A stretch of DNA of 64,000 bases from Flavobacterium ginsengisoli (GCF_029625315.1 NZ_CP121110.1:4694501-4758500); one strand, 5' to 3'. Positions 17,618-27,123 are shown, numbered from the stretch's first letter. Numbers and translations: made by a program. The notes: generated by a model not told the origin, from the sequence alone.

Positions 17618-19036
17618 ATGAAAATTCTACAAAAATTATCGCACTATCGAATTTCACGTTATTACAAACTTTTGTTTGTAGTAGTCGATATTGTTTTGTT
17701 GAATCTCGCAACTATACTTTCAGCATTGGCAAGATTTGGAAATTTGGATAAATTATTGTCTAAAGACGAAAAAACCATTTCGCTCGTAGCCATTTTGATT
17801 TGGGTGGCTTTATTGCTTCAAAAAGACTCTAATCGAAGTGTTAGGGTAGAACCAATAGAATCGATATTGTGGAGAACTATCAAAAAGATTTCAATTCACG
17901 CCGCTTTGGTTTCAATATTCGTTGTTTACCTAAAATATAATGATATTTCAAGACTTCGTTTGTTTTATTTCTACCTGATATTTTTTGGATTGCTGATGTT
18001 TTCCCGATATTTTTCAATGAAACTTTTAAAATATGTTCGAGCGCAAGGATATAATTTTAAAACCTTTATTGTTGTTGGCGTAAACGAGTCTGGAGAAAAA
18101 ATTCGAAAAGTACTAGCGAAAGATTTGACTTACGGATATCGTTTTTTAGGATTTTTTGATGAAAAAAAGGATCAGAAAGTTGTTGATCCCAATTTGATTA
18201 TCGGAGGTTTTGAAGATATTAAAGCATTTTTGAACGAGAATGAAGTAGATGAAATGTATGTGGCATTGCATATTGACAACATCGAAATCATTAACGAACT
18301 AACCAAAATTTGTGAGCAGAACATGGTTCGTATTAAATTTATTCCAGATTTTCAGCTGTATACAAAAGCAAGTAAAGTAGAGGTTGCGTTTTATGAAAAC
18401 ACACCTGTTTTAATGTTTCGTCCAGAACCTCTGGAATTTGCTTCAAACAGACTTCTCAAAAAGATTTTTGATATTTGTTTTTCAGGTTTGGTAATCTTGC
18501 TGGTTTTTCCGTGGCTGTTTCCAATTATTATGATTATTATAAAACTAGAATCGCCTGGTCCTGTGTTTTTTAAACAAGAAAGATCGGGTAGAGATAATAG
18601 ATCTTTTACATGTCTGAAATTTAGAAGCATGTATATAAATGGTCTTGCTCATAATAAACAGGCACAAAAAGGAGATAGTCGTATAACTAGATTTGGTGGC
18701 TTTATTCGTAAAACTAGTATCGACGAATTACCTCAGTTTTTTAATGTCTTTTTTGGAGACATGTCGGTTGTTGGACCAAGACCGCATATGGTTAATCTTG
18801 CCAAAGAATACAGTGATTTAATCAATAATTATTTGGTGCGCCAATATGCAAAACCTGGAATTACAGGTTGGGCGCAAGTAAATGGTTTTAGAGGCGAAAC
18901 AAAAGTTCTAAGCGATATGGAAAATAGAGTAGAATACGATATTTGGTACATCGAAAACTGGAGCTTTTTGCTTGATATAAAGATTATCGTAAAAACTGTT
19001 ATCAATATTTTTAAAGGTGAGGAAAACGCTTACTAA
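17618..19036 (+). CDS. Exopolysaccharide polyprenyl-glycosylphosphotransferase (WcaJ-like)
   Basis: This 472-residue inner-membrane protein has four N-terminal membrane helices, a CoA-binding-like Rossmann region (FIVVGVNESGEKIRKVL, about 150) and a C-terminal bacterial sugar transferase domain. The latter has GPVFFKQERSGRDNRSF, LKFRSM, TSIDELPQFFNVFFGDMSVV and GPRPHM, then KPGITGWAQVNGFRGET. It would attach sugar-1-phosphate to undecaprenyl phosphate, the first step of capsule or exopolysaccharide repeat synthesis. The CpsB-like phosphatase gene lies convergent, 6 bases away. Other polysaccharide genes are not in the window except a GT2 gene 3.4 kb downstream. Confidence 0.92.
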   Translation: MKILQKLSHYRISRYYKLLFVVVDIVLLNLATILSALARFGNLDKLLSKDEKTISLVAILIWVALLLQKDSNRSVRVEPIESILWRTIKKISIHAALVSIFVVYLKYNDISRLRLFYFYLIFFGLLMFSRYFSMKLLKYVRAQGYNFKTFIVVGVNESGEKIRKVLAKDLTYGYRFLGFFDEKKDQKVVDPNLIIGGFEDIKAFLNENEVDEMYVALHIDNIEIINELTKICEQNMVRIKFIPDFQLYTKASKVEVAFYENTPVLMFRPEPLEFASNRLLKKIFDICFSGLVILLVFPWLFPIIMIIIKLESPGPVFFKQERSGRDNRSFTCLKFRSMYINGLAHNKQAQKGDSRITRFGGFIRKTSIDELPQFFNVFFGDMSVVGPRPHMVNLAKEYSDLINNYLVRQYAKPGITGWAQVNGFRGETKVLSDMENRVEYDIWYIENWSFLLDIKIIVKTVINIFKGEENAY

Positions 19037-19042
19037 ACTTTT

Positions 19043-19780
19043 TTAGAATTTAAAGAATTGATTGTTAGCGATAATCTCTTTTAAAGAATCAATATTTTTA
19101 ATTTTTACTTTTTCGTCAAAAGCTTCGATGTGTTTTTTATGATGAACATCGGTTCCGCAAAAAGTGTACATTCCTTTCGCTAAAAGTTCGTCAGCAATTT
19201 TCCCGATTTTAGAGCCATAATAATCTACAGTAGAAAGTAAATTTAGTTGAAAAATACACCCCGCATTTTTTAATTTTTCGTATTCAGAAAACGCATTGTG
19301 ATAAAAAACATAACGTTCAGGATGTGCCAAAACAGGAATATAACCAGCTAATTGAATCTCAAAAATAGTTTTATAAATATTTAAAGGAGCGTTTTGATAA
19401 GACATTTCAACTAGGACATAATTGTCTTTTAAAGTCAAAAGTTTTTCTTCTCTGAAATGATTTTCGAACCAGCTATCTATAAAATATTCTGCCGCAGCCT
19501 GAAGAGGCATTTTAATTTTATTTTCTTCTAAAGCTTTTTGGGTTTCCTGAAGTTTGGACGCAATAATTTCTGGAGAATTCTCCCATACATAATGTTTAAT
19601 ATGAGGCGATGTAATAATTTGAGAAACTCCAAGTTTTTGCAAAGACAAAACCAATTCTGTTGATTTTGTAATGTTTCTTGCTCCATCATCAATCCCTGGC
19701 AAAACATGAGAATGAATATCTACAAAATTTCCGCCAAGCAGGTCTTTTAAAATGGGTTTTGATTTGAGGAATGATAACAT
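19043..19780 (-). CDS. CpsB/CapC-family tyrosine-protein phosphatase
   Basis: This 245-residue PHP-fold phosphatase has FVDIHSHVLPGIDDGARN at the N-terminus (metal-binding HxH and GxDDGA), ITSPHIKH, VLVEMSY, VLAHPERY and FCGTDVHHKKH, the set of metal ligands of the YwqE/CpsB family. Such enzymes dephosphorylate tyrosine kinases that control capsule polymerisation, which fits the convergent WcaJ-like gene six bases away. The matching BY-kinase (Wzc) is not in this window. No signal peptide, so cytoplasmic. Confidence 0.92.
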   Translation of the reverse strand: MLSFLKSKPILKDLLGGNFVDIHSHVLPGIDDGARNITKSTELVLSLQKLGVSQIITSPHIKHYVWENSPEIIASKLQETQKALEENKIKMPLQAAAEYFIDSWFENHFREEKLLTLKDNYVLVEMSYQNAPLNIYKTIFEIQLAGYIPVLAHPERYVFYHNAFSEYEKLKNAGCIFQLNLLSTVDYYGSKIGKIADELLAKGMYTFCGTDVHHKKHIEAFDEKVKIKNIDSLKEIIANNQFFKF

Positions 19781-19858
19781 GTGACAAAAATGTAAAAATC
19801 AGTTTTATAAGGCGCAAAATTAATCTAGAATTTGTAACCAGACATTTTAGAATTATGT

Positions 19859-19866
19859 TATATTTG
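19859..19866 (+). promoter_or_regulatory. Flavobacterial promoter (TTTG ... TATATTTG)
   Basis: TATATTTG matches the -7 consensus and a TTTG at 19831-19834 gives a -33 element 24 bases upstream. The start codon of the acyltransferase gene follows 25 bases later. Confidence 0.6.
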
Positions 19867-19891
19867 ATTTTTAGTAAAAAAGTAAAAAATT

Positions 19892-21082
19892 ATGAAAATA
19901 AAAGAGAATCTGTTTAATCAGCGTATTGTTTCTATAGATGCTTTGCGTGGAATTACCATTTTTATAATGATTTTTGTAAATGAGTTGGCAAGTATACAAA
20001 AAGTGCCACAATGGATGAGGCATATGCCTGCAGATGCAGATGCCATGACTTTTGTTGATGTAGTTTTTCCTGCTTTTTTATTTATTGTCGGAATGTCTAT
20101 TCCGTTTGCTTTTAATGCTAGACTTATCAAAGGAGACAGTCCTAAAACAATTTGGACGCATACATTAAAAAGAGCTATTGCACTTATCATAATTGGCGTT
20201 TTTATGGTCAATTCCGAATATGGTTACGATGCTTCTAAAATGATAATTACGCCAGTGCTTTGGGCACTTTTAGCATATGCAATGCCAATTCCGATTTGGA
20301 ATAAATATCCAAAAGATTTTCCTGTTTGGTTAAAAAATGTGCTTCAATATGGAGGGATTTTAGTTCTTATAACATTGTATTTTTTATATGTTCGAGATAC
20401 AGGAGAAAGAGGAATGACGCCAAAATGGTGGGGAATACTTGGTTTAATTGGTTGGGCATATCTTTTTACGGTTATTTACTATTGGTTAGTTTCAGGAAAC
20501 TTACGGGCAATGATTGCATTTTTAGTTTTTTCTGTTGCGATGAATTCTCTTAATTTAATCGAAAATTCATTTGTGCACAGTACTCCTTGGCTAAGTTTTA
20601 TAGCAGGACATCTTACACATGCTTCTCTAGTTTCGGCAGGAGTAATTATTTCATTGTTGTTTTTTGATAGAAAAGTCAGTCCCAAAATCAACTGGCCAGT
20701 AATTGGTTTTGCGGTTTTATTTGCAGTGACAGCGATTTTGCTTCGCCCATATTTCGGAATTTCAAAAATCAAAGGAACACCTTCATGGACTATGTTTTCG
20801 GCGACAATTTGTACGGTTTTATTTTATTTTCTGTATTGGCTAATGGAAGTTAAAAAGCAAACCAAATGGAGCGAATTTTTTATGCCTGCAGCAGCAAATC
20901 CGTTATTGATTTATATTTTGCCAGGTGTAATTTATTATTTCTGTAAGCTTATAAACGTTCATATTATTCCAGGATATTTCAGAGTAGGAGTTCCAGGAAT
21001 CTTGTGGTCTTTATTATTTTCTGTCATTATGCTTTTTGTAATGAAAATCTTGAATAGATATAAAATCCAGCTTCATTTGTAG
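19892..21082 (+). CDS. DUF5009/HGSNAT-like membrane acyltransferase, paralogue 1
   Basis: This 396-residue integral membrane protein has about ten hydrophobic helices. RIVSIDALRGITIFIMIFVN (residues 10-29) and FVDVVFPAFLFIVGMSIPFA are typical of the family that includes human heparan-alpha-glucosaminide N-acetyltransferase and bacterial NagX-like proteins. Members are thought to carry acetyl groups across the membrane to amino sugars. It begins 25 bases after a good promoter and ends at a long hairpin, so it is probably monocistronic. A second member lies at 32361-33632. Substrate not readable from sequence. Confidence 0.85.
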   Translation: MKIKENLFNQRIVSIDALRGITIFIMIFVNELASIQKVPQWMRHMPADADAMTFVDVVFPAFLFIVGMSIPFAFNARLIKGDSPKTIWTHTLKRAIALIIIGVFMVNSEYGYDASKMIITPVLWALLAYAMPIPIWNKYPKDFPVWLKNVLQYGGILVLITLYFLYVRDTGERGMTPKWWGILGLIGWAYLFTVIYYWLVSGNLRAMIAFLVFSVAMNSLNLIENSFVHSTPWLSFIAGHLTHASLVSAGVIISLLFFDRKVSPKINWPVIGFAVLFAVTAILLRPYFGISKIKGTPSWTMFSATICTVLFYFLYWLMEVKKQTKWSEFFMPAAANPLLIYILPGVIYYFCKLINVHIIPGYFRVGVPGILWSLLFSVIMLFVMKILNRYKIQLHL

Positions 21083-21134
21083 TTTTAGTCGCAGTTACAG
21101 TTTACAATCTGAAAACTGTAACTGCGATTAAAAA
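21083..21134. terminator. Long hairpin after the acyltransferase gene
   Basis: TTTTAGTCGCAGTTACAGTTT pairs with AAACTGTAACTGCGATTAAAA over 21 positions with one mismatch. It starts on the base after the TAG stop. The stem is longer than usual for a terminator and may also be a repeat element. Confidence 0.65.
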
Positions 21135-21163
21135 TTACCACTTATAAACTTTCGAGCATAAAC

Positions 21164-21195
21164 TTGTCTATATTCTTAATAAAATTTTAAATTTG
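21164..21195 (+). promoter_or_regulatory. Flavobacterial promoter (TTG ... TAAATTTG)
   Basis: TAAATTTG at 21188-21195 with TTG at 21164-21166, 21 bases apart, matches the consensus well. It leaves a short leader before the outer-membrane protein gene. Confidence 0.65.
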
Positions 21196-21216
21196 TAAGA
21201 AACGGGTTTTAAGATA

Positions 21217-22403
21217 TTGTGTGTGAATAGTTTAAAAATAAAATACATCTTAGTTTTATTTTTTATAGGATCGTTTTGTCAGGCTCAGAACGATAGTACA
21301 GCCGTGGAAACTCGGGATATCTTGGACGTCATTCATAAAATTTTTGATAAACAGGATACTATTCGTCCAGATAGAAAACGAAAACTGGCTTTTTCTTTAT
21401 TGCCCGTTCGGTTGGTGTTAATTCTAGTAATGGTTTGGTTGTTTCTTTTCTAACTACTTTTTACTTGGGAGATGCAGAAAAAACTAAAATGTCCCAAATT
21501 ACCTTTTCGCCTTATTTTAGTTTCAGCAATCAGTTTGTATTTCCCATCCAATCTTATATTTATACAAGTGATAATAAATGGAATCTTATTGGAGATTATC
21601 GGTATATGATTTATCCGCAGGATACTTATGGTTTGGGTGTAGATAATTCAGAAAAAGAAATGTCAACGCTCGATTATCAGCAATGGCGTTTTTATCAGTT
21701 TATTACAAGGCAGATTGTCGGGAATTATCGTTTGGGAGTTGGTTTTCTTTTTGATAATTATAAAAATATTTCTGAAGAATCTTATATAGACGGAGAAACA
21801 GATTATTATAAATACATGAATGGTGATTATTCTGACGAGACTTCTTTCGGATTTGCAATTCAAGGGTTATACGATTCAAGAGAAAATATTATTAATCCTG
21901 AACAAGGTTTGTATGTCGAAGCCGATTTACGACTCAATACCAGCGGAGTAGAAGGAGACAAGTGGCAGTCTATATATTTTGATGCTAGAAAATACCACTC
22001 TTTTAGCAAAACCAAACATAGAGTTTGGGCATCAAGAGCTTTTTTTTGGTCGACTTTTGGAGGAAAACCGCATTATTTGGATTTGCCAAGTATTGGTTGG
22101 GATCGAGAAGGAAAAACGGGGCGCGGTTTTACTAAAAACAGATATAGAAGCAATGCTTTGGTTTATTTTGAAACCGAATATAGAACCGATATAAGCCGTA
22201 ACGGATTTTTTGGTGCTGTATTTTTTACCAATGTTTCTTCGGTTTCTAAACTTGATACTTATGAATTCAAAAAATGGAATCCTGCAGTTGGAACTGGAAT
22301 TCGAATAAAATGGAACAAACGCAATGGCAGTAATCTCGCTTTAGATTACGGAATTAGTAAAAACGACTGGTCGCTGCGCTTGGGGTTATCAGAAAATTTC
22401 TAA
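21217..22403 (+). CDS. BamA/TamA-type outer-membrane beta-barrel protein without POTRA domains (frameshifted)
   Basis: The predicted product is about 395 residues: a signal peptide (ILVLFFIGSFCQAQ), a short periplasmic segment, then alternating strands of an outer-membrane barrel ending in the C-terminal Phe (WSLRLGLSENF). GLYDSRENIINPEQGLYVE and FETEYRTDISRNGFFGAVFF are typical of the Omp85/surface-antigen barrel. POTRA domains are absent, so this is a barrel-only member. The frame breaks near 21408; one extra base restores SVGVNSSNGLVVSFL. The start is uncertain (TTG 21217 or GTG 21223); the promoter just upstream favours a start here. Role unknown; it may assemble or export an envelope component. 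Confidence 0.75.
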
Positions 22404-22434
22404 CTTCGGCCAAAATCTACAGACTCAATTATTC

Positions 22435-23598
22435 ATGCAATTATCGATTGTTATTTTAAACTACAATGTGCGTTACTTTCTCGAACAATGCCTTTTAAGC
22501 GTTCAGGAAGCAATTGCGACAATCGACGCAGAAATTATTGTTGTTGATAATAATTCATCAGACGAAAGCGTTTTGATGATGAAAGAAAAATTTCCTAGCA
22601 TAAAACTGATAGAAAACAAAGATAATTTTGGTTTTCCAAAAGGCAATAATATTGGTGTTCGTCAAGCGAAAGGAAAGTATGTTTGTATTTTGAATCCTGA
22701 TACTGTTGTTGCAGAAGATACTTTTGTAAAGATTCTGGCTTTCGCCGAAAGGCAAAATAATCTCGGAATTATTGGCTGTAAATTGATTGACGGAACCGGT
22801 GAATTTCTTCCAGAGAGTAAACGCGGAATTCCAACGCCTTGGGTAGCGTTCACAAAAGTTTTCGGATTGTATAAAATCTTTCCTAAAACCAAACTTTTTA
22901 ATCGGTATTACGCACAGCATTTAAATGAAAATGAAACAGGAAAAGCGACTATTCTCGTTGGAGCTTTTATGTTTCTAGAAAAAGAAGTTTACGAAGAGTT
23001 AAATGGTTTTGACGAAAATTGTTTTATGTATGCCGATGATATTGATTTGTCTTATCGAGCTTTACAAATCGGGAAAATAAATTTTTACTTTCACGAAACG
23101 ACAGTTTTACATTATAAAGGAGAAAGCACTGTAAAAGACGAAAAATATATGATGCGTTTTCAAGAAGCCATGAATTTCTTTTATCAGAAGCATTTTAAGA
23201 AATCGCAGTTTTTTAGTGCCTTTATTCAAATTGGCTCTTTTTTGTTTTCTGTTGCAAAAAAGTTTCAAGGAAAACCAAAAGAAAATCCATTGCCAGAAAG
23301 TTATTTTTTATGCTCCGAAAATGAGAATTTCGCTAAAAAACTGGCTCCGATTTTGGAAAATAAAGTTGCTTTTTTAGATTTCAAAGAAGAAAAAATGGTA
23401 AATTCGTGCCTAATTTTAAAGGGTAAAAAGACAGAGATCATTTTGGATAATCACTATATTTCATTCAAAAAATGTATCGAAATCATAGAAACTCTTAAAG
23501 ATAAGCAGGTTACTTTTAAAATTTTTCCCAAAAATATGGGTTTTATTATTGGAAGTAATTCAAGGAATGACAGAGGGCAAATCGTGAAAATTGAGTAA
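22435..23598 (+). CDS. Family 2 glycosyltransferase
   Basis: This 387-residue protein has the GT-A start QLSIVILNYNVRYFLEQCL, IIVVDNNSSDES, the nucleotide-sugar/metal motif ILNPDTVV, and LNGFDENCFMYADDIDLSYR, typical of rhamnosyltransferase-like GT2 enzymes. Residues after about 260 form a non-conserved C-terminal domain. It probably adds a sugar to a lipid-linked glycan on the cytoplasmic face. It starts 31 bases after the barrel gene stop on the same strand and may be cotranscribed. Donor and acceptor are unknown. Confidence 0.9.
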   Translation: MQLSIVILNYNVRYFLEQCLLSVQEAIATIDAEIIVVDNNSSDESVLMMKEKFPSIKLIENKDNFGFPKGNNIGVRQAKGKYVCILNPDTVVAEDTFVKILAFAERQNNLGIIGCKLIDGTGEFLPESKRGIPTPWVAFTKVFGLYKIFPKTKLFNRYYAQHLNENETGKATILVGAFMFLEKEVYEELNGFDENCFMYADDIDLSYRALQIGKINFYFHETTVLHYKGESTVKDEKYMMRFQEAMNFFYQKHFKKSQFFSAFIQIGSFLFSVAKKFQGKPKENPLPESYFLCSENENFAKKLAPILENKVAFLDFKEEKMVNSCLILKGKKTEIILDNHYISFKKCIEIIETLKDKQVTFKIFPKNMGFIIGSNSRNDRGQIVKIE

Positions 23599-23682
23599 AA
23601 AATTATATTAAATGAAATTTATGTTTAAAATTTTCGTTAATTTCGCAATCTGAAAATCAAAAACATCTTTTAGATTAACAAT

Positions 23683-25038
23683 ATGGCAAGATTTGAATTA
23701 AAGCTTCCTAAAATGGGAGAAAGTGTCGCTGAAGCAACCATAACAAACTGGTTGAAAGAGGTTGGAGACAAAATTGAGGCTGATGAAGCCGTACTCGAAA
23801 TTGCAACAGATAAAGTTGACAGCGAAGTGCCTAGCGAAGTATCAGGAATTTTAGTTGAGCAATTGTTTGGTAAAGATGATTTAGTGCAAGTAGGGCAAAC
23901 TATAGCTATTATTGAAACTGAAGGAGGCGATGAGCCAAGTGCAGTAACAAATAAAGTTGAAGAAGTTGTGGTTCCTGCTGAAGTCGCTGAAATTGAAAAA
24001 ACAATCGAAGCGGTTAAAGAAACAGTAACAACTTCTCAGGATTTTTCAAGTTCAGATAAATTCTATTCTCCATTAGTTAAAAATATTGCAAAGGAAGAAG
24101 GCGTTTCTTTAAACGAACTTGAAAATATTGCGGGTTCTGGAAAAGACGGACGCGTAACAAAAGAAGATATTCTAAAATATGTAGAAGCTCGTAAATCAGG
24201 TGCTGTTCAAGCTCCTAAAACAGTTGAAGTGGCTCCTCAAATTGTTGAGGCTCCAAAAGCGGAACCTGTGAAAGCAGTTGAACCAGTTGCTCAAAAAAGC
24301 CAGCAAGCAGTTCCAGTTTCTGTAAATGGTGCTGACGAAATTGTTGAAATGGACAGAATGCGTAAACTGATTTCGGGTTATATGACCGCTTCGGTTCAGA
24401 CTTCTGCTCACGTACAATCTTTTATTGAGGTTGACGTAACGAACATTGTAAAATGGAGAGATAAAGTAAAAACAGCTTTTGAAAAAAGAGAAGGCGAAAA
24501 ATTGACTTTTACTCCGATTATGATGGAAGCAGTTGCAAAAGCTTTAAAAGATTTTCCTGGAATGAACATTTCTGTTGACGGAGATTATATCATTAAGAAG
24601 AAAAATATCAATTTAGGAATGGCGGCGGCATTGCCAAACGGAAATTTAATTGTTCCTGTAATTAAAAATGCAGATCAGTTGAATTTGGTTGGAATGGCAA
24701 AAGCGGTTAATGATTTAGGAAACCGTGCAAAAGCTGGAAAACTAAAACCAGATGATACACAAGGAGGAACTTATACAGTTACAAACGTTGGTACTTTTGG
24801 AAGTGTATTCGGAACGCCAATTATCAATCAGCCACAAGTTGGTATTCTAGCTCTTGGTGCAATTCGTAAAGTGCCTGCTGTAATTGAAACTCCAGAGGGA
24901 GATTTTATCGGAATTCGTCAGAAAATGTTCTTGTCTCACTCTTATGATCATAGAGTTGTTGACGGAGCTTTAGGAGGAAGTTTTGTGAAAAGAGTAGCAG
25001 AATATTTAGAGGCTTTTGATGTAGATAGAGATTTCTAA
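23683..25038 (+). CDS. 2-oxoacid dehydrogenase E2 component (dihydrolipoamide acyltransferase)
   Basis: This 451-residue enzyme transfers acyl groups from lipoyl-lysine to CoA in the pyruvate, 2-oxoglutarate or branched-chain complex. Domains in order: one N-terminal lipoyl domain (ATDKVDSEVPSE, lipoylated Lys about residue 44), an Ala/Pro/Val-rich linker, the E1/E3-binding domain (YSPLVKNIAKEEGVSL to GRVTKEDILKY, about 127-165), another linker, and the catalytic domain with SHSYDHRVVDGALGG (His about 424). The single lipoyl domain and KMGESVAEATI start suggest a branched-chain or generic E2, but the substrate cannot be decided here. No E1 or E3 gene is adjacent. Confidence 0.93.
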   Translation: MARFELKLPKMGESVAEATITNWLKEVGDKIEADEAVLEIATDKVDSEVPSEVSGILVEQLFGKDDLVQVGQTIAIIETEGGDEPSAVTNKVEEVVVPAEVAEIEKTIEAVKETVTTSQDFSSSDKFYSPLVKNIAKEEGVSLNELENIAGSGKDGRVTKEDILKYVEARKSGAVQAPKTVEVAPQIVEAPKAEPVKAVEPVAQKSQQAVPVSVNGADEIVEMDRMRKLISGYMTASVQTSAHVQSFIEVDVTNIVKWRDKVKTAFEKREGEKLTFTPIMMEAVAKALKDFPGMNISVDGDYIIKKKNINLGMAAALPNGNLIVPVIKNADQLNLVGMAKAVNDLGNRAKAGKLKPDDTQGGTYTVTNVGTFGSVFGTPIINQPQVGILALGAIRKVPAVIETPEGDFIGIRQKMFLSHSYDHRVVDGALGGSFVKRVAEYLEAFDVDRDF

Positions 25039-25060
25039 AATTCATTTTAAAAATAAATTC

Positions 25061-25096
25061 AAATCCGATAGGTTTTAAACTTATCGGATTTTTTCT
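25061..25096 (+). terminator. Terminator after the E2 gene
   Basis: The stem AATCCGATA/TATCGGATT is followed by TTTTTTCTTTT, 22 bases after the stop codon. Confidence 0.85.
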
Positions 25097-25228
25097 TTTG
25101 TAAGAAAAGAATTAAGTGAAAATGCGCAATCTTGATAAAGGCTTATTTTAGAAAAGTTAAAATCGTGATTTGAAAGCTTTTTTCGACAAAAAAAATCAGA
25201 ATAAAGAGAGATATTCCGCTTTAAAAAT

Positions 25229-25236
25229 TACATTTG
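25229..25236 (+). promoter_or_regulatory. Flavobacterial -7 element (TACATTTG)
   Basis: TACATTTG fits TAnnTTTG and lies 20 bases before the exonuclease ATG at 25257. No clear -33 element. Confidence 0.5.
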
Positions 25237-25256
25237 TAAACTTATAAAAATTAGAA

Positions 25257-26028
25257 ATGGAATTAAAACTTAACAAGCCAATTTGCTTTTTTGATCTCGA
25301 AACAACGGGAATTGATATCGGTAAAGATAGAATCGTAGAAATTTCAATATTCAAAGTTTTTCCTAACGGAAACAAAGAAAGTAAAACCTGGTTGGTTAAT
25401 CCGACAATTCCAATTCCTCCACAAACAACTGCAGTTCATGGCATAACAGACGAAAAAGTAGCCAACGAACCAACTTTTGCAGAACTTGCTCCGCATATTC
25501 ACAATATGATTAAAGATAGTGATTTGGGAGGGTTTAATTCAGATCGTTTTGATATTCCCCTTTTAGCAGAAGAATTGCTTCGTGCAGGAGTTGATTTTGA
25601 TATGAAAAATAAAGTTTCTGTAGATGTGCAGACTATTTTTCATAAAATGGAAGAGCGTACCTTAAGTCGTTGCTTTGAAATTTTATTGTGGAAAAAATTT
25701 GGATAATGCGCATTCAGCAGAAGCTGATACAATGGCAACTTACGAAATCTTGAAAGCGCAATTAGATCGTTATCCAGAATTAGAAAACGACATGAAATCT
25801 TTATCTGAATTTACAACACGTAAAAAAATAGCAGATTTTGCCGGAATGATTGCTTTTGATCAAGATGACGAAGAAATTTTTACTTTTGGAAAACATAAAG
25901 GTGCAAAAGTGGAGAAGGTTCTAGAAACAGAGCCAGGATATTTCAGCTGGATCCAAAATGCTGATTTTCCTCTATATACCAAAAAAGTTTTGACAGCAAT
26001 TAAATTAAGAAAATTAAATACGAAATAA
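25257..26028 (+). CDS. 3'-5' exonuclease, DnaQ/DEDDh type (frameshifted in this sequence)
   Basis: ICFFDLETTGIDIGKDRIVE gives the DEDD motif I (Asp and Glu), GGFNSDRFDIPLLAEEL motif II, and DNAHSAEADTMATYEIL motif III with the catalytic His. These define a DnaQ-like exonuclease as in the proofreading subunit of DNA polymerase III or related nucleases. The frame breaks near 25667; the observed AGTCGTTGC becomes AGTGCTGC, giving TLSAALKFYCGKNLDNAH and a product of about 257 residues. After the nuclease domain, a C-terminal part with FTFGKHKGAKVEKVLETEP resembles the small domain often attached to such nucleases. All catalytic residues survive. Confidence 0.88.
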
Positions 26029-26029
26029 G

Positions 26030-26108
26030 TTTCTAAGATGCTAAGGTTCTGAGATTCTAAGTTTTTTCAGATTCGTAGTATCTTAGCATCTTAGTATCTT
26101 AGCAACTT
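26030..26108. repeat. CTAAGATGCTAAGG-type dispersed repeat, copy 2 (palindromic)
   Basis: TTCTAAGATGCTAAGGTTCTG on the left is roughly complementary to TATCTTAGCATCTTAGTATCT on the right. It matches copies at 11446-11483 and 61185-61253 and fills the gap before the FAH-family gene. Confidence 0.7.
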
Positions 26109-26116
26109 GAAAAAGA

Positions 26117-26728
26117 ATGAAAATAATTTGTGTCGGCAGGAATTATGCCAATCATATAGAAGAGTTGAAAAACGAGCGTCCGAGTGAGCCTGTTGTTTTT
26201 ATGAAGCCTGATTCTGCGGTTTTACTGAAACAGCATCCGTTTGTAATTCCAGAATTTTCTGAAGATGTTCATCATGAAGTTGAAATAATCGTAAAGATTA
26301 ATAAAGTTGGAAAATATATTGAGCCAAAATTTGCTCATAAATATTATGATGAAATAAGTGTAGGAATCGATTTTACTGCTCGAGACTTGCAAAGTAAATT
26401 GAAAGAAAAAGGGCTTCCGTGGGAAAAAGCCAAAGCATTTGATGGTTCTGCGGTTATTGGTGATTTTTTGCCAAAAACTGATTTTGTTTCTATGGAAAAT
26501 CTTAATTTTGAATTAAGAAGCAATTCAGAAACAGTTCAAAAAGGAAACTCTAGTATGATGCTTTGGAAGATTGATGAATTAATCTCACATGTGTCTCAGT
26601 TTTTTACTTTAAAAATTGGAGATATTATTTTTACAGGAACGCCGGCAGGTGTTGCGGCTGTAAAACCAAATGATGTTTTAGAAGGCTTTTTAGAAGATAA
26701 AAAATTATTCAGAATACAAGTAAAATAA
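26117..26728 (+). CDS. Fumarylacetoacetate hydrolase-family protein
   Basis: This 203-residue protein contains VGRNYANHIEELKNERP at the N-terminus, VHHEVEIIVKI (metal-binding Glu pair), GIDFTARDLQ, WEKAKAFDGSA and the C-terminal DIIFTGTPAGVAAVKPND. This is the minimal catalytic domain of the FAH/HpcE/YcgM family, which hydrolyses or decarboxylates acylpyruvates and oxaloacetate. The physiological substrate is uncertain. Its stop TAA overlaps the next ATG by one base, so it is translationally coupled to the Hpt gene, an unusual partner. Confidence 0.92.
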   Translation: MKIICVGRNYANHIEELKNERPSEPVVFMKPDSAVLLKQHPFVIPEFSEDVHHEVEIIVKINKVGKYIEPKFAHKYYDEISVGIDFTARDLQSKLKEKGLPWEKAKAFDGSAVIGDFLPKTDFVSMENLNFELRSNSETVQKGNSSMMLWKIDELISHVSQFFTLKIGDIIFTGTPAGVAAVKPNDVLEGFLEDKKLFRIQVK

Positions 26729-27072
26729 TGGCTTTAAAATACAACCTTTCGAAAGTATATGCGCTTTCAGATAACGATCCTGAATTTGTAAATCAGATTT
26801 TAACTTTATTTGTTACAGAAGTACCAGAAGATTTGAAACAAATTAAAGAAGGAATTAAAAAGAAGGATCATAAATATGCTTATTCGTACGCACACAAAAT
26901 AAAGCCAACATTAGATTTAATGGGATTAAATGTGGCTTTTGAAGAAATTTTGCAAGTAGAAGCTTGGACAAAGGCTGAAGGCAAGAAAAAAGATATTATC
27001 GAAACTTTTAAAAGTATTAAGGTACAAGTAAAAGAAGCGATTAAAGAAATAAAAAAAGATTTTGATCTTTAA
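26728..27072 (+). CDS. Hpt domain histidine phosphotransfer protein
   Basis: This 114-residue, fully helical protein contains YAHKIKPTLDLMGL, in which the His (about residue 55) is the expected phospho-acceptor of the Hpt family. Such proteins relay phosphate between hybrid histidine kinases and response regulators. No hybrid kinase or receiver gene adjoins it; it is coupled to the FAH-family gene by a TAATG overlap. Partners must be encoded elsewhere. A strong terminator follows. Confidence 0.83.
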   Translation: MALKYNLSKVYALSDNDPEFVNQILTLFVTEVPEDLKQIKEGIKKKDHKYAYSYAHKIKPTLDLMGLNVAFEEILQVEAWTKAEGKKKDIIETFKSIKVQVKEAIKEIKKDFDL

Positions 27073-27079
27073 TATAAAA

Positions 27080-27123
27080 TTTGACTTATTCCTGTTTTAA
27101 AGGAATAAGTCAAAACATTTTTT
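27080..27123 (+). terminator. Terminator after the Hpt gene
   Basis: TTTGACTTATTCCT pairs with AGGAATAAGTCAAA and is followed by a T-rich tract. Confidence 0.85.
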
